A stretch of DNA of 64,000 nt from Dactylis glomerata (lineage: Eukaryota > Streptophyta > Magnoliopsida > Poales > Poaceae): assembly GCA_007115705.1 (NCBI GenBank), contig QXEO01000817.1, positions 1,408,500 through 1,472,499 of the forward strand, given 5' to 3'. Position 1 is the stretch's first letter. Each line of letters begins with the position of its first letter. A program made the translations under genes and the position numbers. Below are positions 1 to 12,103 of the stretch, piece by piece. The notes under the pieces are model-generated. The model was not told the origin of the DNA, did no database searches, and saw only the letters and a list, made by a program, of their open reading frames with translations.

Positions 1-1565
1 ACACCATTTGTATATTGTTTCGTTACACTTAGTGGCATTTTTATACATTTTCCGGAACTAACCTATTAACAAAGTGCCACAGTGCCAGTTTCCTGTTTTC
101 TGCTATTTTTGTGTTTCAGAAGTGATACACAGGAAATATTCTCGGAATTGGACGAAACAAGTTCCTGAAGACTTATATCACGGGGAAGATTCCAGACATC
201 CAAAGATCTGACGGAGTGGGGCCACGTGGGCCCCAGACACAGGGGCGGCGCGCCACCCCCCTGGCCGCGCCAGCCCCGTGTGAGGGGGCGTGGTCCCTCC
301 TCTGACATCGCCCCTTCGCCTATATATACCCCCTGACGAGAAAAACCTAAGGCCCGATCAGTTTTCCAGAATACATCGCGATCCGCTGCCGCCGTCGACC
401 CGAAGATCGGGAGGGTCCAGAAGCTCTTCCCGGCACCCTGCCGGAGAGGGGAATCGCCACCGGAGGTCTTCTTCATCGCCATGCTTGCCTCCGGAGCGAT
501 GAGTGAGTAGTCTACCTTGGACTATGGGTCCATAGCAGTAGCTAGCTGGTTGTCTTCTCCACCATGTGCTTCATGTTTAGATCTCATGAGCTGCCCTACA
601 TGATTGAGATCACCGTTATGTAATACTATGATGTTGGTTTGTTGGGATCCGATGAATATTGGTGTTTATGATTAAGTTGCTGTACTGAATTATATCTTTT
701 GTTATCTCTATGTTGTTTATGATCTTGCATGCTCTCCGTTGTTAGTAGCTATCTTGGCCGAGTAGTTGCTAGTGACTCCAAGAGGGGGTATTTATGCTCG
801 ATAGTGGGTTCATGTCTCTATTTCACCTGGGGGAGTGACAGAAACCTCTAAGGTGGTAGATGTGCTGTTGCTACTAGGGAGAAAACAACATTCATATGCT
901 CAAGGGCATATGCTTTGTTTACATTACACACTTTGCTTAATGCAATTATCTGTTGTTCGCAACTTAATACTTCTAGGGTGTTCGGATGATATCCCCGGGG
1001 GTGGATTATTAGTCATAGATGCAATTGGATGGCGGTCTATGTATTTTGTTGTAATGCCCAGAGTGAATCTCATAGTGATCTTCTTGACATATCACATTAT
1101 CTTTATTCTATCAATTGCCCAACTGTAATTTGTTTACCCAGCATGTTATTTTATCTATGGAGAGACACCACTAGTGAACTGTGGACCCCGGTCCTATTTT
1201 AATCATATTGCAATCACCTGTTTACTTTTCCCGCACTGTTTACTTTACTCGCATATTACTACTGTTTTCCACTCGATACACTCATAACCTTTGTTTCAAG
1301 CAAACCGGTGAGATTGACAACCTCATCGCAAGTTGGGGACAAAGTATTTGTTTGTGTGTGTGCAGGTTCCACAAACACCTTCAGTCGTCATCGTCTCTCT
1401 TCTCCTGATCGATAAACCTTGGTTTCTTAACTGAGGGAAAACTAGCCGCTACACTCATCATACCTTCCTCTTGGGGTTCCCAACGGGCTGGTCATCACCA
1501 CGCACAAGGACTTACTGCTCCCACGTCAACTAAACGCCACAGCTCTTTTCTGGCGTCATCATCAC
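1..1565 (+). repeat. Remnant F, part 1: LTR of the B/D type, cut by the window edge
   Basis: This stretch matches the LTRs of elements B (27193-28848, 34098-35748) and D base for base over long runs. It lacks only the first ~60 bases, which lie outside the window. A TATA box (TATATATA, 321-328) sits where the B and D LTRs have TATAAA. The end (about 1541-1565) reads TTTTCTGGCG followed by TCATCATCAC, which resembles the U5 end of D. Long ORFs here on either strand also occur in the other LTR copies and are not genes. Confidence 0.85.
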
Positions 1566-1575
1566 ACGAGTAGCA

Positions 1576-2123
1576 ATATCTCTATAAGTGGTGTTTGTCA
1601 AGTACTTGATGAACTTTGAGGAGTGCTTCGTAGCCCTACGCAATGATTAGTGTTATTCAATAGGAGAGTAATTCAGAGTACCATAGTGAAGAGAAGTTAT
1701 TTATTTGTTCAATTATGTTATATTTGTTGGGAGTGTGTCCACTAGTGAAAGTATGATCCCTAGGCCTTGTTTCCAAGCTTTGCACACCGTTTACTTGCTG
1801 TTTTGTTAATTGTTTGCTTGCTGCCATTTTTATTCCAGATTGCATTTACTACTTATAATCATCTATACCACTTGTATTTCACTATCTCTTCGCCGAACTA
1901 GTGCACCTATACATCTGACAAGTGTATTGGGTGTGTTGGGGACACAAGAGACTTTCTGTATCGTAATTGCAGGGTTGTTTGAGAGGGATAGCTTTGACCT
2001 CTTCCTCCCTGAGTTCGATAAACCTTGGGTGATCCACTTAAGGGAAACTTGCTGCTGCTCTACAAACCTCTGCACTTGGAGGCCCAACACTGTCTACAAG
2101 AACAGAAGCGTGTGTAGACATCA
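1576..2123 (+). repeat. Remnant F, part 2: 5'-truncated A-type LTR
   Basis: From ATATCTCTAT onward the sequence follows the last third of the element A LTR (about 21500-22047), ending in the same TAGACATCA. The B/D-type LTR is joined to it directly at about 1566-1575, so the internal region and the first two thirds of the A-type LTR are missing. The next bases (GTCTT, 2124-2128) belong to E and would be the TSD; its partner lies left of the window. Confidence 0.8.
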
Positions 2124-2209
2124 GTCTTGTTCGGGTCCGTGGGGTGGACCTGGATTTTCTTTGAGTCTTGAGTTGCATCGAAAGCCTGATCTGGCAGGGA
2201 TCGTCCGAC
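2124..2209 (-). pseudogene. Pol scrap of element E (protease-RT linker)
   Basis: On the minus strand one frame reads DSKKIQVHPTDPNKT, the linker that precedes the RT domain in plant Gypsy polyproteins. It continues the protease region that stops at 9278 on the far side of D. Only about 28 codons survive before F cuts it off. Family assignment rests on this short motif and on the matching TSD of D. Confidence 0.65.
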
Positions 2210-2214
2210 GTCGG

Positions 2215-3895
2215 TGATGGCGCGGTGATGATGGTGCCAGAAAACTTGTTCGAGTTTGTTGATGAAGTAAAAATGACCGGCCAGTTGGAAACCCCAAGAG
2301 AAGGTTTGATGAATATAGCAGCAAGTTTTCCCTCAGTTATGAAACCAAGGTAGTCAATCCAGTAGGAGGGAGACAATACGACCGAAGGTGATGCCCACTA
2401 GCTACGTGATGCTCTAACAAGGGCGCCGTTAACGATAACTTGTTAGCGCGTCTTCAACCAGTAGCAACGTGGAACCTGCACACAACACAACCAAATACTT
2501 TGTTCCCAACTTACGATGAGGTTGTCAATCTCACTGGTTTGCTTGAAACAAAGGGTATGAGCGTATCGAGTGGAAAGTGATAATAGTATGCGAGTAAAGT
2601 AAACAGTGCGAGTAAAGTAAACAGGTGATAGCAATATAAAGGAAATAGGACCAGGGTCCACAGTTCACTAGTGGTGTCTCTCCATAAGATAAAATAACAC
2701 ATGTTGGGTAAACAAATTACAGTTGGGCAATTGGTAGAATAAAGACAACGTGCATATGTCGAGAGGATCACTATGAGATTTACTCTGGGCATTACAACAA
2801 CATACATAGACCGCCATCCAACTGCATCTATGACTAATAATCCACTTGTGGCGAATCAATCTGAGAACTCCACAAGTATTAAGTTGCGAACAACAGATAA
2901 TTGCATTAAGCAAAGTGTGTAATGTAAACAAAGCATATGCCCTTGAGCATATGAATATTGTTTCCCCCCTAGTAGCAACAGCACATCTATAACCTTAGAG
3001 GTTTCTGTCACTCCCCCAGATTAAATAGAGGCATGAACCCACTATCGAGCATAAATACCCCCTCTTGGAGTCACTAGCAACTACTCGGCCAAGATAGCTA
3101 CTAACAACGGAGAGCATGCAAGATCATAAACAACATAGAGATAACATAAGATAATATTCAGCACATCAACTCAATCATAACACCAATATTCATCGGATCC
3201 CAACAAATACAACATGTAGAATTACATAACGGTGATCTCGATCATGTAAGGCAGCTCACGAGATCTAAACATGAAGCACATGGTAGAGAAGACAACCAAC
3301 TAGCTACTGCCATGGACCCATAGTCTAAGGTAGAATACTCACTCATCGTGCCGGAGGCAAGCATGGCGATGAAGAAGACCTCCGGTGGCGATTCCCCTCT
3401 TCGGCAGGGTGCCGGGAAGAGCTTCTGGACCCTCCCGATCTTCGGGTCGACGGCGGCGGCGGATCGCGATGTGTTCTGGAAAAGTGATCGGGTATTTAGG
3501 TTTTTCCCATCGGGGGGTCTTTATAGGCGAAGAGGCGGCGCCAGAAGTGGTCCTGGTGGGGCACACCATAGGGGGCACGGGCTAGCCCCAGGCCGCGCCC
3601 CCTGGTGGTGTGGCCCACCAGTGGCTCCTCTCCGTCTCTCCTTCGGTGTTCTGGAAGCTCCGTGAAATATCTGGACGACTGGCTTTGGTTTTGTCCAATT
3701 CCGAGAATATTTCCTGTGTAACTTTTCTGAAACAAAAAAACAGCAGAAAACAGCGAACTGGCACTGTGGCATCTCATTAATAGGTTAGTTCCGGAAAATG
3801 CATGAAAATGCCACGAAGTCTAACGAAACACTAAGCAAATGGTGTAAAAACAAGCAAGGAGCATCAAAAATTATGGATACGTTGGAGACGTATCA
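2215..3895 (-). repeat. 3' LTR of D
   Basis: This is a direct repeat of 7591-9272. On the minus strand it begins TGATACGTCTCC (3895) and ends CATCA (2215). The minus-strand TATAAA box is at 3520-3525. Confidence 0.93.
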
Positions 3896-6804
3896 GCATC
3901 CCCAAGCTTAACTCCTGCTCGTCCTCGAGTACGTAAGTGATAACAAAAGAAATAATTTTTGAGGTGACATGCACCTACACAATCTTGACCATATATATAA
4001 GCGTTGTGCGCTGGGATCAAAAGAACTTAAAACATGGGCATGAAAGATATAATCTTGATAGAAGAAACTTAGCAACCATGTTATAACATGAAAATGAACA
4101 TAAGCAAAAGATCATGAAAATGAAACAATGAAAGTCAAATGTGTGTTCAAATCATAAGGAAAAACATACAAATGGTTTTCAGCTTGTCCTTCATGAGAGA
4201 GCAAAACATAAATGCATAGGACACCTTCAAGTTTAAGAGGGCGACTAGATACAAGTAATTTGAGAACAAGTGAAACCAACAATATGAATCAATCAATGAA
4301 AACTTTGGGACAATGCACATTATATTCAGAATGACAACTATGCTCTCTTAATGGTGTATAAAGGTAGAAGGTGGTGACTCAACATAAAAGTAAAAGAAAG
4401 GCCCTTCGCGGAGGGAAGCAGTGATTGCAAGTTTTATAAACCTTCAAAAATTATGGTACTTACCGGCTTTGAGCTCTCATTGCCCCCATCATAAGCATCT
4501 TGAATGGTTAAAGTTAATGCGAGAACACTTATGTTGCATATGCTTGACAAATCATAAGTTGAAAACCTCGTGTCCCGTGAAGTATGAATACCCAAACCTC
4601 ATGCTACTCGACTTAGAGTCCCAAGCAAGCTCTTGTCATTGTAAATATATGTGTATCATCGAGAACCGCCAATGGGTACCTCCTGCCCGATGACATGGAA
4701 CAAGCCCACATCAAAATTACAAGACAAACAGACAATGAACACCTCGACATCTCTTTTATTTACCATTGGTAGCTTTTTATTGTGAGATGCGTCGTCGAAT
4801 GTCCACTATGGGCATGCTGTAAATTTCCACCATGAATGATGCATGGCTTAGATTAGCGGCCCAGGCGTTTCCCTAACACATATAAAAACTCCATGATCCC
4901 GCAATATTCCCAACTTATTTCACATCGCGAGTATCCATAAACAAAAGATCACGATATCAACTCAAATGAAAGATAGTGCAATGTTGAAAGCTTGCCCCAT
5001 GACGGCATGGCTGGGCTAATTCCCAACTTACAACTTGCAAGAATAACAACTCAACATAAGAGACCACAATGTCAAAATTTTAAAGCAAGAAAAGTAAAGT
5101 GTGCCATCCGGTTCGTGAGAGCTTTACTGACCAATTTTCGCATAACACCAAAAAGAGTTTAATTTGAAGGATAGATAAAAGCAAGTCAAATGTACTTTGG
5201 AATAGCAAATTGCTAATAGGTACGTATGGTGGACACAATGGAACAACTTGGTTTTTAGGAGTTGGATGCACGAGTAGAGCTCATACTCAGTACAAAATGA
5301 GGGCTAGCAAAAGACTGGGAGCGACCAACTAAGAGAGCAATAACGGCCATAATCATGCAAAGCGACATTAAAAGAAGCATAAGATGGCATCAAAAGTCAA
5401 AACTAAATGATCATAGAGGCAATGGCGACTTTGTATGAGTCTAACATGTGTGAGCATGTGCCAAGTCAACCCAAATAAAGGATCAAGGAGAAAATAAAAA
5501 TAATGCTTCCAAATAATTAAAACAACGCATGATTTTTTTCAAAGGCTCATTAAGCAATCTCAGTTATTTGAGACAAGTCATGCTACAGAAAAACCACTAA
5601 GCATACTATCAAAAAGACATCAAGCACGACATGCAAAAGCCTAGGCCGCAGTCTACACAAGCTCCTTCTTGTACCACTTTTTTGCATAAAGCTTTTTCTC
5701 TTTTCCAACACCATTCAAACTTTTTATAGCCAACTCTTTTGTTGAAAACCAATATGGACCAGAGGCAAAAATACACCTTGATGAAAAGATATAACAAGAT
5801 CTGAACACATATCAAGGAGAAAAATGAAAGCTAAACGCAGTTCTAGAAAAAGAGAACACTCGTTCGAGAGAATAGAGTGAAAAACGGAGTGTTCTTGGCA
5901 AATGAAAAGCAAGGCAACTTCTTCAAAGGAATTTGTTGGGGTCCAACCATTTATTGCAGAAAACAAAACAAAACAAAACTGAAAACTAAAAACAACTGAC
6001 GCTCCAAGAAAAACACATAATGCATGAAGCAATAAAAATATAGTGTAATAAAAGGTGACCTGATTTTTGCCGATGAACAAGGGGTGCCTCGGGGGCATCC
6101 CCAAGCTTTGACGCTTGTACTTCTTGGATATTTCTTGGGGTGCTCGGCATCCCCAAGCTTGAGCTTTTGTCCATTCTTCAACTCATCTCATCATTCTCCA
6201 ATCCCTACACTTGAAAACTTCCTTCATACAAAACTAAACACAAATCTATTAGCAACATTAGTGTAAGCATAACATTGAATCAATCCTTTTTGCTTTAGGT
6301 TTCAACTCAAAACCACTACATATAAAGCATATACTACTGTAGCAACCTCCCCAAAAGTTTCGTGATCAAAAGAACTAAAAAAGAAAGCGATAAAGCGGCA
6401 AACACAAATATTGGCAGAAATCTGTCAAAACAGAACAGCTGATAAAGATCGAATTTTTAGAGGGTTTTATGTTGCTCAAATAAAAAAGTGCTAAACTAAT
6501 GAAAGTTTGGATACAACCTGGGGCATATGCACAAGAAATCGCAGGTCCAAAAGATATACAGATAATTTTCACAAATTTTTACGGTGCAGCACCGAAAACT
6601 GTTTCAGGACAGCAACATCCCCAAATCTTACCTCGCTCAAATTAGAGGCTTCTCTTGGCACAAAAACGAAATAACAAGGATAAGGAGAGGTCATTACAGT
6701 AGTAATAACTCCCAAGACTCAAATAAAAGAAAAAGAACTGAATGTAAAAACATTGGGTTATCTCCCAAGAGTGCTTTTCTTTAACGCCTTTGAGCTAGGC
6801 GCAG
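3896..6804 (-). other. 3' non-coding module of D with three polypurine-tract cores
   Basis: This is about 2.9 kb without a convincing ORF. It is homologous along most of its length to 23053-25621 in A and 31170-34097 in B. It starts (minus strand) with CTGCGCCTAGCTC right after the ORF and ends with the polypurine tract AAGCTTGGGGATGC (3896-3909) against the 3' LTR. The same 14-mer recurs at 6095-6108 and 6147-6160. Confidence 0.8.
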
Positions 6805-6814
6805 AAAGTGCGAA

Positions 6815-7408
6815 TCAAGTATTTTCGAAAGAAGCATTAAGATTCATTGAAGAGGTCTTCTCAATAAGGCATTGTATTTCATCCACATAAGTTTTTGAAG
6901 ACCCTTTGTGATCACACTTTGGTTCACTCAAATCACTAAAAAGATTTTTGGGACAGATCCAATCAAAATTATTTTCAAAAGCTTCATACAATCCCAAGAG
7001 TTTGCTAGGTATAGGTATTTCGGTTCCCTCATTGTTTTTACTAACAACCTTTATAGGTGAATCAAGCTTATTAAAATGCTTAAGAACTTTCCTAGCTTCA
7101 ATGGCAACATCTCTAAATTCTATGCGCAGAGCTTCAAGGATAAAAGCTTTCTTTTCGGGATCCTCAATATCATGAAGCTTAAGAAACATGTATTGCATAA
7201 AAGGGTTAAGGCTAGCAAACCTAGCTTCTAACATGTGAATTAAATAAGCAGAAGCAATTTCATAACTAGGAGCAAGCTCAGCCAAAGACTTTTTCTCAAC
7301 ATCTTTATGCATACTAATATGATTAAAGAACTCCTCAATGTTACTTTTTCCAATAATTGAACCACTACCTACTGAGAGGTCCTCCAAAACATACTTAGGG
7401 AACAACAT
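6815..7408 (-). CDS. 197-residue protein of unknown function carried by D
   Basis: This is an uninterrupted ORF in the sense orientation of D, starting about 155 bases after the primer site. I do not recognise the protein. It is soluble-looking, rich in Leu, Glu and Lys, with helical stretches (about residues 25-110) and a Cys/His pair near residue 165. It has no zinc knuckle, protease or RT motif. Its last codons and the bases after the stop align with the end of the protease ORF of B (31120-31170), so it occupies the place of gag-protease in B. It may be a truncated, diverged retroelement protein or a captured host sequence; the long open frame suggests it was once translated. Confidence 0.55.
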   Translation of the reverse strand: MLFPKYVLEDLSVGSGSIIGKSNIEEFFNHISMHKDVEKKSLAELAPSYEIASAYLIHMLEARFASLNPFMQYMFLKLHDIEDPEKKAFILEALRIEFRDVAIEARKVLKHFNKLDSPIKVVSKNNEGTEIPIPSKLLGLYEAFENNFDWICPKNLFSDLSEPKCDHKGSSKTYVDEIQCLIEKTSSMNLNASFENT

Positions 7409-7562
7409 AATGAACTAGAAGTAAAGAAATAACAACTATCAAGGATACTAATTTTTTTTTGGTTTTTGATAAAACGATGCAAGTAAAAATAAAGTAAAGG
7501 CAAAACTTAAAACAAAGTAAAGGATGTGCATGCGAAAACTCCCCTTGCAGAAGTCTTCTTCG

Positions 7563-7580
7563 TCCCCGGCAACGGCGCCA
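7563..7580 (-). other. Primer-binding site of D (tRNA-Asp)
   Basis: The minus strand reads TGGCGCCGTTGCCGGGGA, a perfect 18-base complement of the 3' end of plant tRNA-Asp. It lies 10 bases inside the 5' LTR. Confidence 0.93.
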
Positions 7581-7590
7581 GAAAACTTGT

Positions 7591-9272
7591 TGATGGCGCG
7601 GTGATGATGGTGCCAGAAAACTTGTTGGCGTTTGTTGATGAAGTAAAAATGACCGGGCAGTTGGAAACCCCAAGAGAAGGTTTGATGAATATAGCAGCAA
7701 GTTTTCCCTCAGTTATGAAACCAAGGTAGTGAATCCAGTAGGAGGGAGACAATACGACCGAAGGTGATGCCCACTAGCTACGTGATGCTCTAACAAGGGC
7801 GCCGTTAACGATAACTTGTTAGCGCGTCTTCAACCAGTAGCAACGTGGAACCTGCACACAACACAACCAAATACTTTGTTCCCAACTTACGATGAGGTTG
7901 TCAGTCTCACCGGTTTGCTTGAAACAAAGGGTATGAGCGTATCGAGTGGAAAGTGATAATAGTATGCGAGTAAAGTAAACAGTGCGAGTAAAGTAAACAG
8001 GTGATAGCAATATAAAGGAAATAGGACCGGGGTCCACAGTTCACTAGTGGTGTCTCTCCATAAGATAAAATAACACATGCTGGGTAAACAAATTACAGTT
8101 GGGCAATTGGTAGAATAAAGACAACGTGCATATGTCGAGAGGATCACTATGAGATTTACTCTGGGCATTACAACAAGATACATAGACCGCCATCCAACTG
8201 CATCTATGACTAATATTCTACTTGTGGCGAATCAATCCGAGAACTCCACAAGTATTAAGTTGCGAACAACAGATAATTGCATTAAGCAAAGTGTGTAATG
8301 TAAACAAAGCATATGCCCTTGAGCATATGAATGTTGTTTTCCCCCTAGTAGCAACAGCACATCTACAACCTTAGAGGTTTCTGTCACTCCCCCAGATTAA
8401 ATAGAGGCATGAACCCACTATCGAGCATAAATACCCCCTCTTGGAGTCACTAGCAACTACTCGGCCAAGATAGCTACTAACAACGGAGAGCATGCAAGAT
8501 CATAAACAACATAGAGATAACATAAGATAATATTCAGCACATCAACTCAATCATAACACCAATATTCATCGGATCCCAACAAACACAACATGTAGAATTA
8601 CATAACGGTGATCTCGATCATGTAAGGCAGCTCACGAGATCTAAACATGAAGCACATGGTGGAGAAGACAACCAACTAGCTACTGCTATGGACCCATAGT
8701 CCAAGGTAGACTACTCACTCATCGCGCCGGAGGCAAGCATGGCGATGAAGAAGACCTCCGATGGCGATTCCCCTCTCCGGCAGGGTGCCGGGAAGAGCTT
8801 CTGGACCCTCCCAATCTTCGGGTCGATGGCGGCGGCGGATCGCGATGTGTTATGGAAAAGTGATCGGGTATTTAGGTTTTTCCCGTCGGGGGGTCTTTAT
8901 AGGCGAAGGGGCGGCGTCAGAAGTGGTCCTGGTGGGGCACACCATAGGGGGGCGTGGGCCAGCCCCAGGCCGCGCCCCCTAGTGGTGTGGCCCACCAGTG
9001 GCTCCTCTCCGTCTCTCCTTCGGTGTTCTGGAAGCTCCGTGAAATATCTGGATGACTGGCTTTGGTTTCGTCCAATTCCGAGAATATTTCCTGTGTAACT
9101 TTTCTGAAACACAAAAATAGCAGAAAATAGGGAACTGGCATTGTGGCATCTCGTTAATAGGTTAGTTCTGGAAAATGCATAAAAATGCCTCGAAATGTAA
9201 CGAAACACTAAGCAAATGGTGTAAAAACAAGCATGGAGCATCAAAAATTATGGATACGTTGGAGACGTATCA
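7591..9272 (-). repeat. 5' LTR of D
   Basis: This 1,682-bp direct repeat of 2215-3895 has its TATAAA box at 8896-8901 (minus). Its U5 end repeats the context of the primer site (ACAAGTTTTCTGGC followed by ACC), so the LTR edge contains a decayed copy of the primer-site junction. Confidence 0.93.
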
Positions 9273-9277
9273 GTCGG

Positions 9278-12066
9278 GTAGCACATTGTGGTCAGTTTCG
9301 CCTTTCAGTCTTGCATGCTCTGCTGTCATGCCGAAAGTTTGTGCCAGCCTATTGAATTCTTTGTCACAAGTGTTGGATACTTCAAAGCTGCCTTGTACCG
9401 TGATCGTTCCTTTGGGTCCTGGGATTTTGAGCGTGAGGTACTGCCATGAATTTTGCAAATGCTGGGCGCTCTAGGATTGCATGATACTGTGAAGGCTAGT
9501 CCATGACTTCGAACTCCAGCTTTTCTCTGCGATAATTGTTGCTATTTCTGAAGCAAACATCGAGTTCTATTTTCCCGAGAGGGTAATTTGCGCTTCCTGG
9601 TACTATTCCGTGGAAAGAACAATCTGTTGGCTTTAGCCTTTCCAGTGAGATGCACATTGCCCTCAGAGTTCTCGATTATATTAGGTTTATGCCACTTCCT
9701 GCGTCCATGAATACTCTCCCGATGTCGTATCCCCCTATTTGCGCCTTTAGTACCATTGGTGCGTGCCCTGGCCTAGGAACTTTCCTTGGGTGGCCCGCTA
9801 TGCTAAATCTGACTGGTTGATCGGACCATTGCAAGTACTCTGTAGTAGCTGGTGGTGATGATATTGCCAAGTTGACCTGTCTAGATATGCTCTTCTGCTC
9901 TTTCTTCGACGTTGGTACTGGTTGGATCATTGCTGATATATATACTTTTGACTCCAGCTGTTTTGTGAGTCGTTGCATTTGGTATCCCTGACTCATGCTT
10001 TTTCCTCCCTGTCGTGCTCCTTGACTTGAATCCATGGCATTTTGCAACCTTAGGAAGGTTTTGCAATCCTTCATCTGGTGGTTGGAAACTCTTTTCCCAT
10101 CTAGGTATGCATAATGGATGCGACAAGGACCATATAGCATGTCTTCTGCCGAAGGGCCCGAGTACTTTGATTTCTCTGTCCCGCGACAATCTTTTGTTTG
10201 AAACTCCTTGTTTTCATAGCCTTCCTCGTTCCTTCTGTCATATCCTGCGGCTATCTGATTTCTCCTTCCGTGGTTGTCGCCATTGCGATATCTTTGCCTT
10301 TGCCTGCTCGTTTTGTCGACTTCTCGTGAACGTCCCCTTTTGTTGTTATACCCATCTTCTCCATCGACAAATCTGTTGGCTACTTCCATTAGTTCTGACA
10401 CTATCTTTGGCTTTATTCTCCCTACCTCTTCCACGAGGTCTGAGAGACGAAGTCCAGCCGAAAAGGCGTCTATTGCTCTTTCGTCGGAGACGTCTTCTGC
10501 AGAAGTTTTGATGACACTCCAGCGTTGTATGTAAGAGCGCAGAGTTTCGTCTCTCCTCTGCACGCACGACTTAACTTCTTCCAATGACGCTGGTCGTTTG
10601 TATGTTGAGCGAAAATTTCTTGCGAATTGGTTCTCTAGTTCTCCCCAACTTCCGATGGAATCGTTGGGTAGAGTATTCAACGAGGATCGTGCTGCGCCGG
10701 TGAGGTGTAACTGCAAACTTTGCATTGCTGTTGCTCTTGTTCCTCCAAGTATTTGTACTGCTTGCAGGTAGTCTGATAACCATAGAGTGGGTTCTTGCGA
10801 CCCATCATACTTTTCTTGATTGTGTGGCAACTTGAATCCTTTGGGTACCCGCGTTTTGCAAACCCTGCGGGTAAAGCATAACGCGCCCATCTCTTATTTG
10901 TTGTCTTTGTAATTTTCTTCTCTCCACACATAACGTGAGTTGTTTACTCTTGCTTGTGCTATTATGTTCCTTGCATCCTCCTTCCGTTTTTGGCGTTTCT
11001 CGTCTCCTGAAGACTCGCTAGTTTTGTTCCGCGATGATTTACGCTTGACCTCTTCTTTTCGCCTTTCCCTATGATGTGTCACCTTTTCCTCTGGAAGGTT
11101 TCCCCTTAGCTTGTCTTCTACCAACCCGAGGCTTCGTATCGCGGCTTGATGCATGTGCTCCCGCGGGTCTCCAGGCTTTGGTTGTGTGGTTAGTAGGTAT
11201 GCCTATGCTGCTACCAATGCTGCTTCTGGTGTTTCTTGCACAAATTCCTCTTCCTCCTCTGGTGGGTTTGCGCTTGGGCTATTTGTGTATCTTTCTTCTA
11301 TTGTCCGTGCTGTTGTCCTCCTGTTGTGCTTCGGGTCTCTGCGCCTCTCCATGCTGGACTCTGACGAATCGCTGTACTCATCCCAATATCCTCCACTTGA
11401 TGTGCTGTTGTAATCTAGGCTTCTCATAAACATGTCTCTTTCCTCCCTTAACTTCTTTCTGCGCTGGTGTAACGCGTATTGATATCCCATTAGAACTTCT
11501 CTTCTCGAATCTGCGGGTACATCTGTCCTGTGGTTAATGGCTGACATGATCATTCTCCACTCTCCGGCGGAGACGTGGACTTTCTCCTTCTCCTTCTTGC
11601 CGTTGCTCCTTAATTTGTCGACTTGCATGTTGACCTCTTTGTTGTCTGCGTGATTATTTTCTTCTGCTGCTTCAGTGATGATGACACATAACTGGTGTAT
11701 GCTTCTGGAGACGCCGTGCTCCTGCTGGCGAAATCCCTTGGACTATCGTGCGACTTGTCCATTGTTACTTCCACGTCGGGCTCTCCCCGAGTTTCGTCGA
11801 ATTCCTCGAGTTCCTCTTGCAGATTTTCTGTTGCTGCTAGGCTGACCGATGAGTTTTCCTCGCTAGAAGAGCCCACAGATGATCCAGACTTGGCAATTAT
11901 TTTGGTTTTATTTTCTCGACGGACCCGATTTCGCTGGATCCAAAAGACAAGTTGAACCCGAAGGTCCAACATAGAAGCTCAGACTTCCGATTGTCAACTC
12001 CATCTTTTGGTTTTCATTGACTTCTGGACTGCTGTTTGCTAAAAGCGAAAAAGCCGTCGAATTCAT
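9278..12066 (-). pseudogene. gag and protease of element E (broken)
   Basis: The reading runs from an ATG at 12066 on the minus strand. A frameshift lies near 11910-11960. Most of gag is in one frame from 11628 down, broken by stops near 11203 and 10894, and the longest open piece is 9676-10890 (404 residues). That piece holds the Ty3/Gypsy gag core (NQEKYDGS...WGELENQF...YKRPASLEEV) and then the aspartic protease start, whose active site reads MDAGSGINLI. The protease tail continues to 9278 in other frames (IPGPKGTITVQGSFEVSNTC, 9270-9430) with stops and shifts. D then interrupts. The element is dead. Confidence 0.85.
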
Positions 12067-12083
12067 GATTCCAATGCCCAGAT

Positions 12084-12101
12084 TCCCCACGGTTGGCGCC
12101 A
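12084..12101 (-). other. Primer-binding site of E
   Basis: TGGCGCCAACCGTGGGGA on the minus strand, two bases inside the 5' LTR, is a typical plant Gypsy primer site. I do not assign the tRNA. Confidence 0.8.
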
Positions 12102-12103
12102 AT

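Larger units (their letters stand above)
2215..9272 (-). mobile_element. Element D: complete non-autonomous LTR retrotransposon
   Basis: D is a 7,058-bp element with two LTRs (2215-3895 and 7591-9272), TG...CA ends and perfect 5-bp target duplications GTCGG (2210-2214, 9273-9277). Read on the minus strand: 5' LTR, tRNA-Asp primer site, one 197-residue ORF, a long 3' non-coding module, polypurine tract, 3' LTR. It has no RT, RNase H or integrase and must borrow them. By hand count the LTRs differ at roughly 50 of 1,681 sites (about 3%), making it one of the older insertions here. It inserted into the pol region of E. Confidence 0.93.

Noticed and set aside
66..482. Minus-strand 138-residue ORF, repeated near 3348, 8739, 27401 and 34320
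   Set aside because: It occurs in every B/D-type LTR at the same place, overlaps the TATA box and leader, and varies by indels. It is a GC-rich LTR by-product.
2443..2931. Overlapping small ORFs with Leu/Tyr/Ser-rich translations in LTRs (also 7819-8183, 28140-28732, 35058-35529)
   Set aside because: They are copies of the same LTR segment read in several frames, with no domain and no conservation of one frame.
10014..10511. Plus-strand 165-residue ORF opposite the E gag
   Set aside because: It is the reverse-frame shadow of a clear gag sequence.
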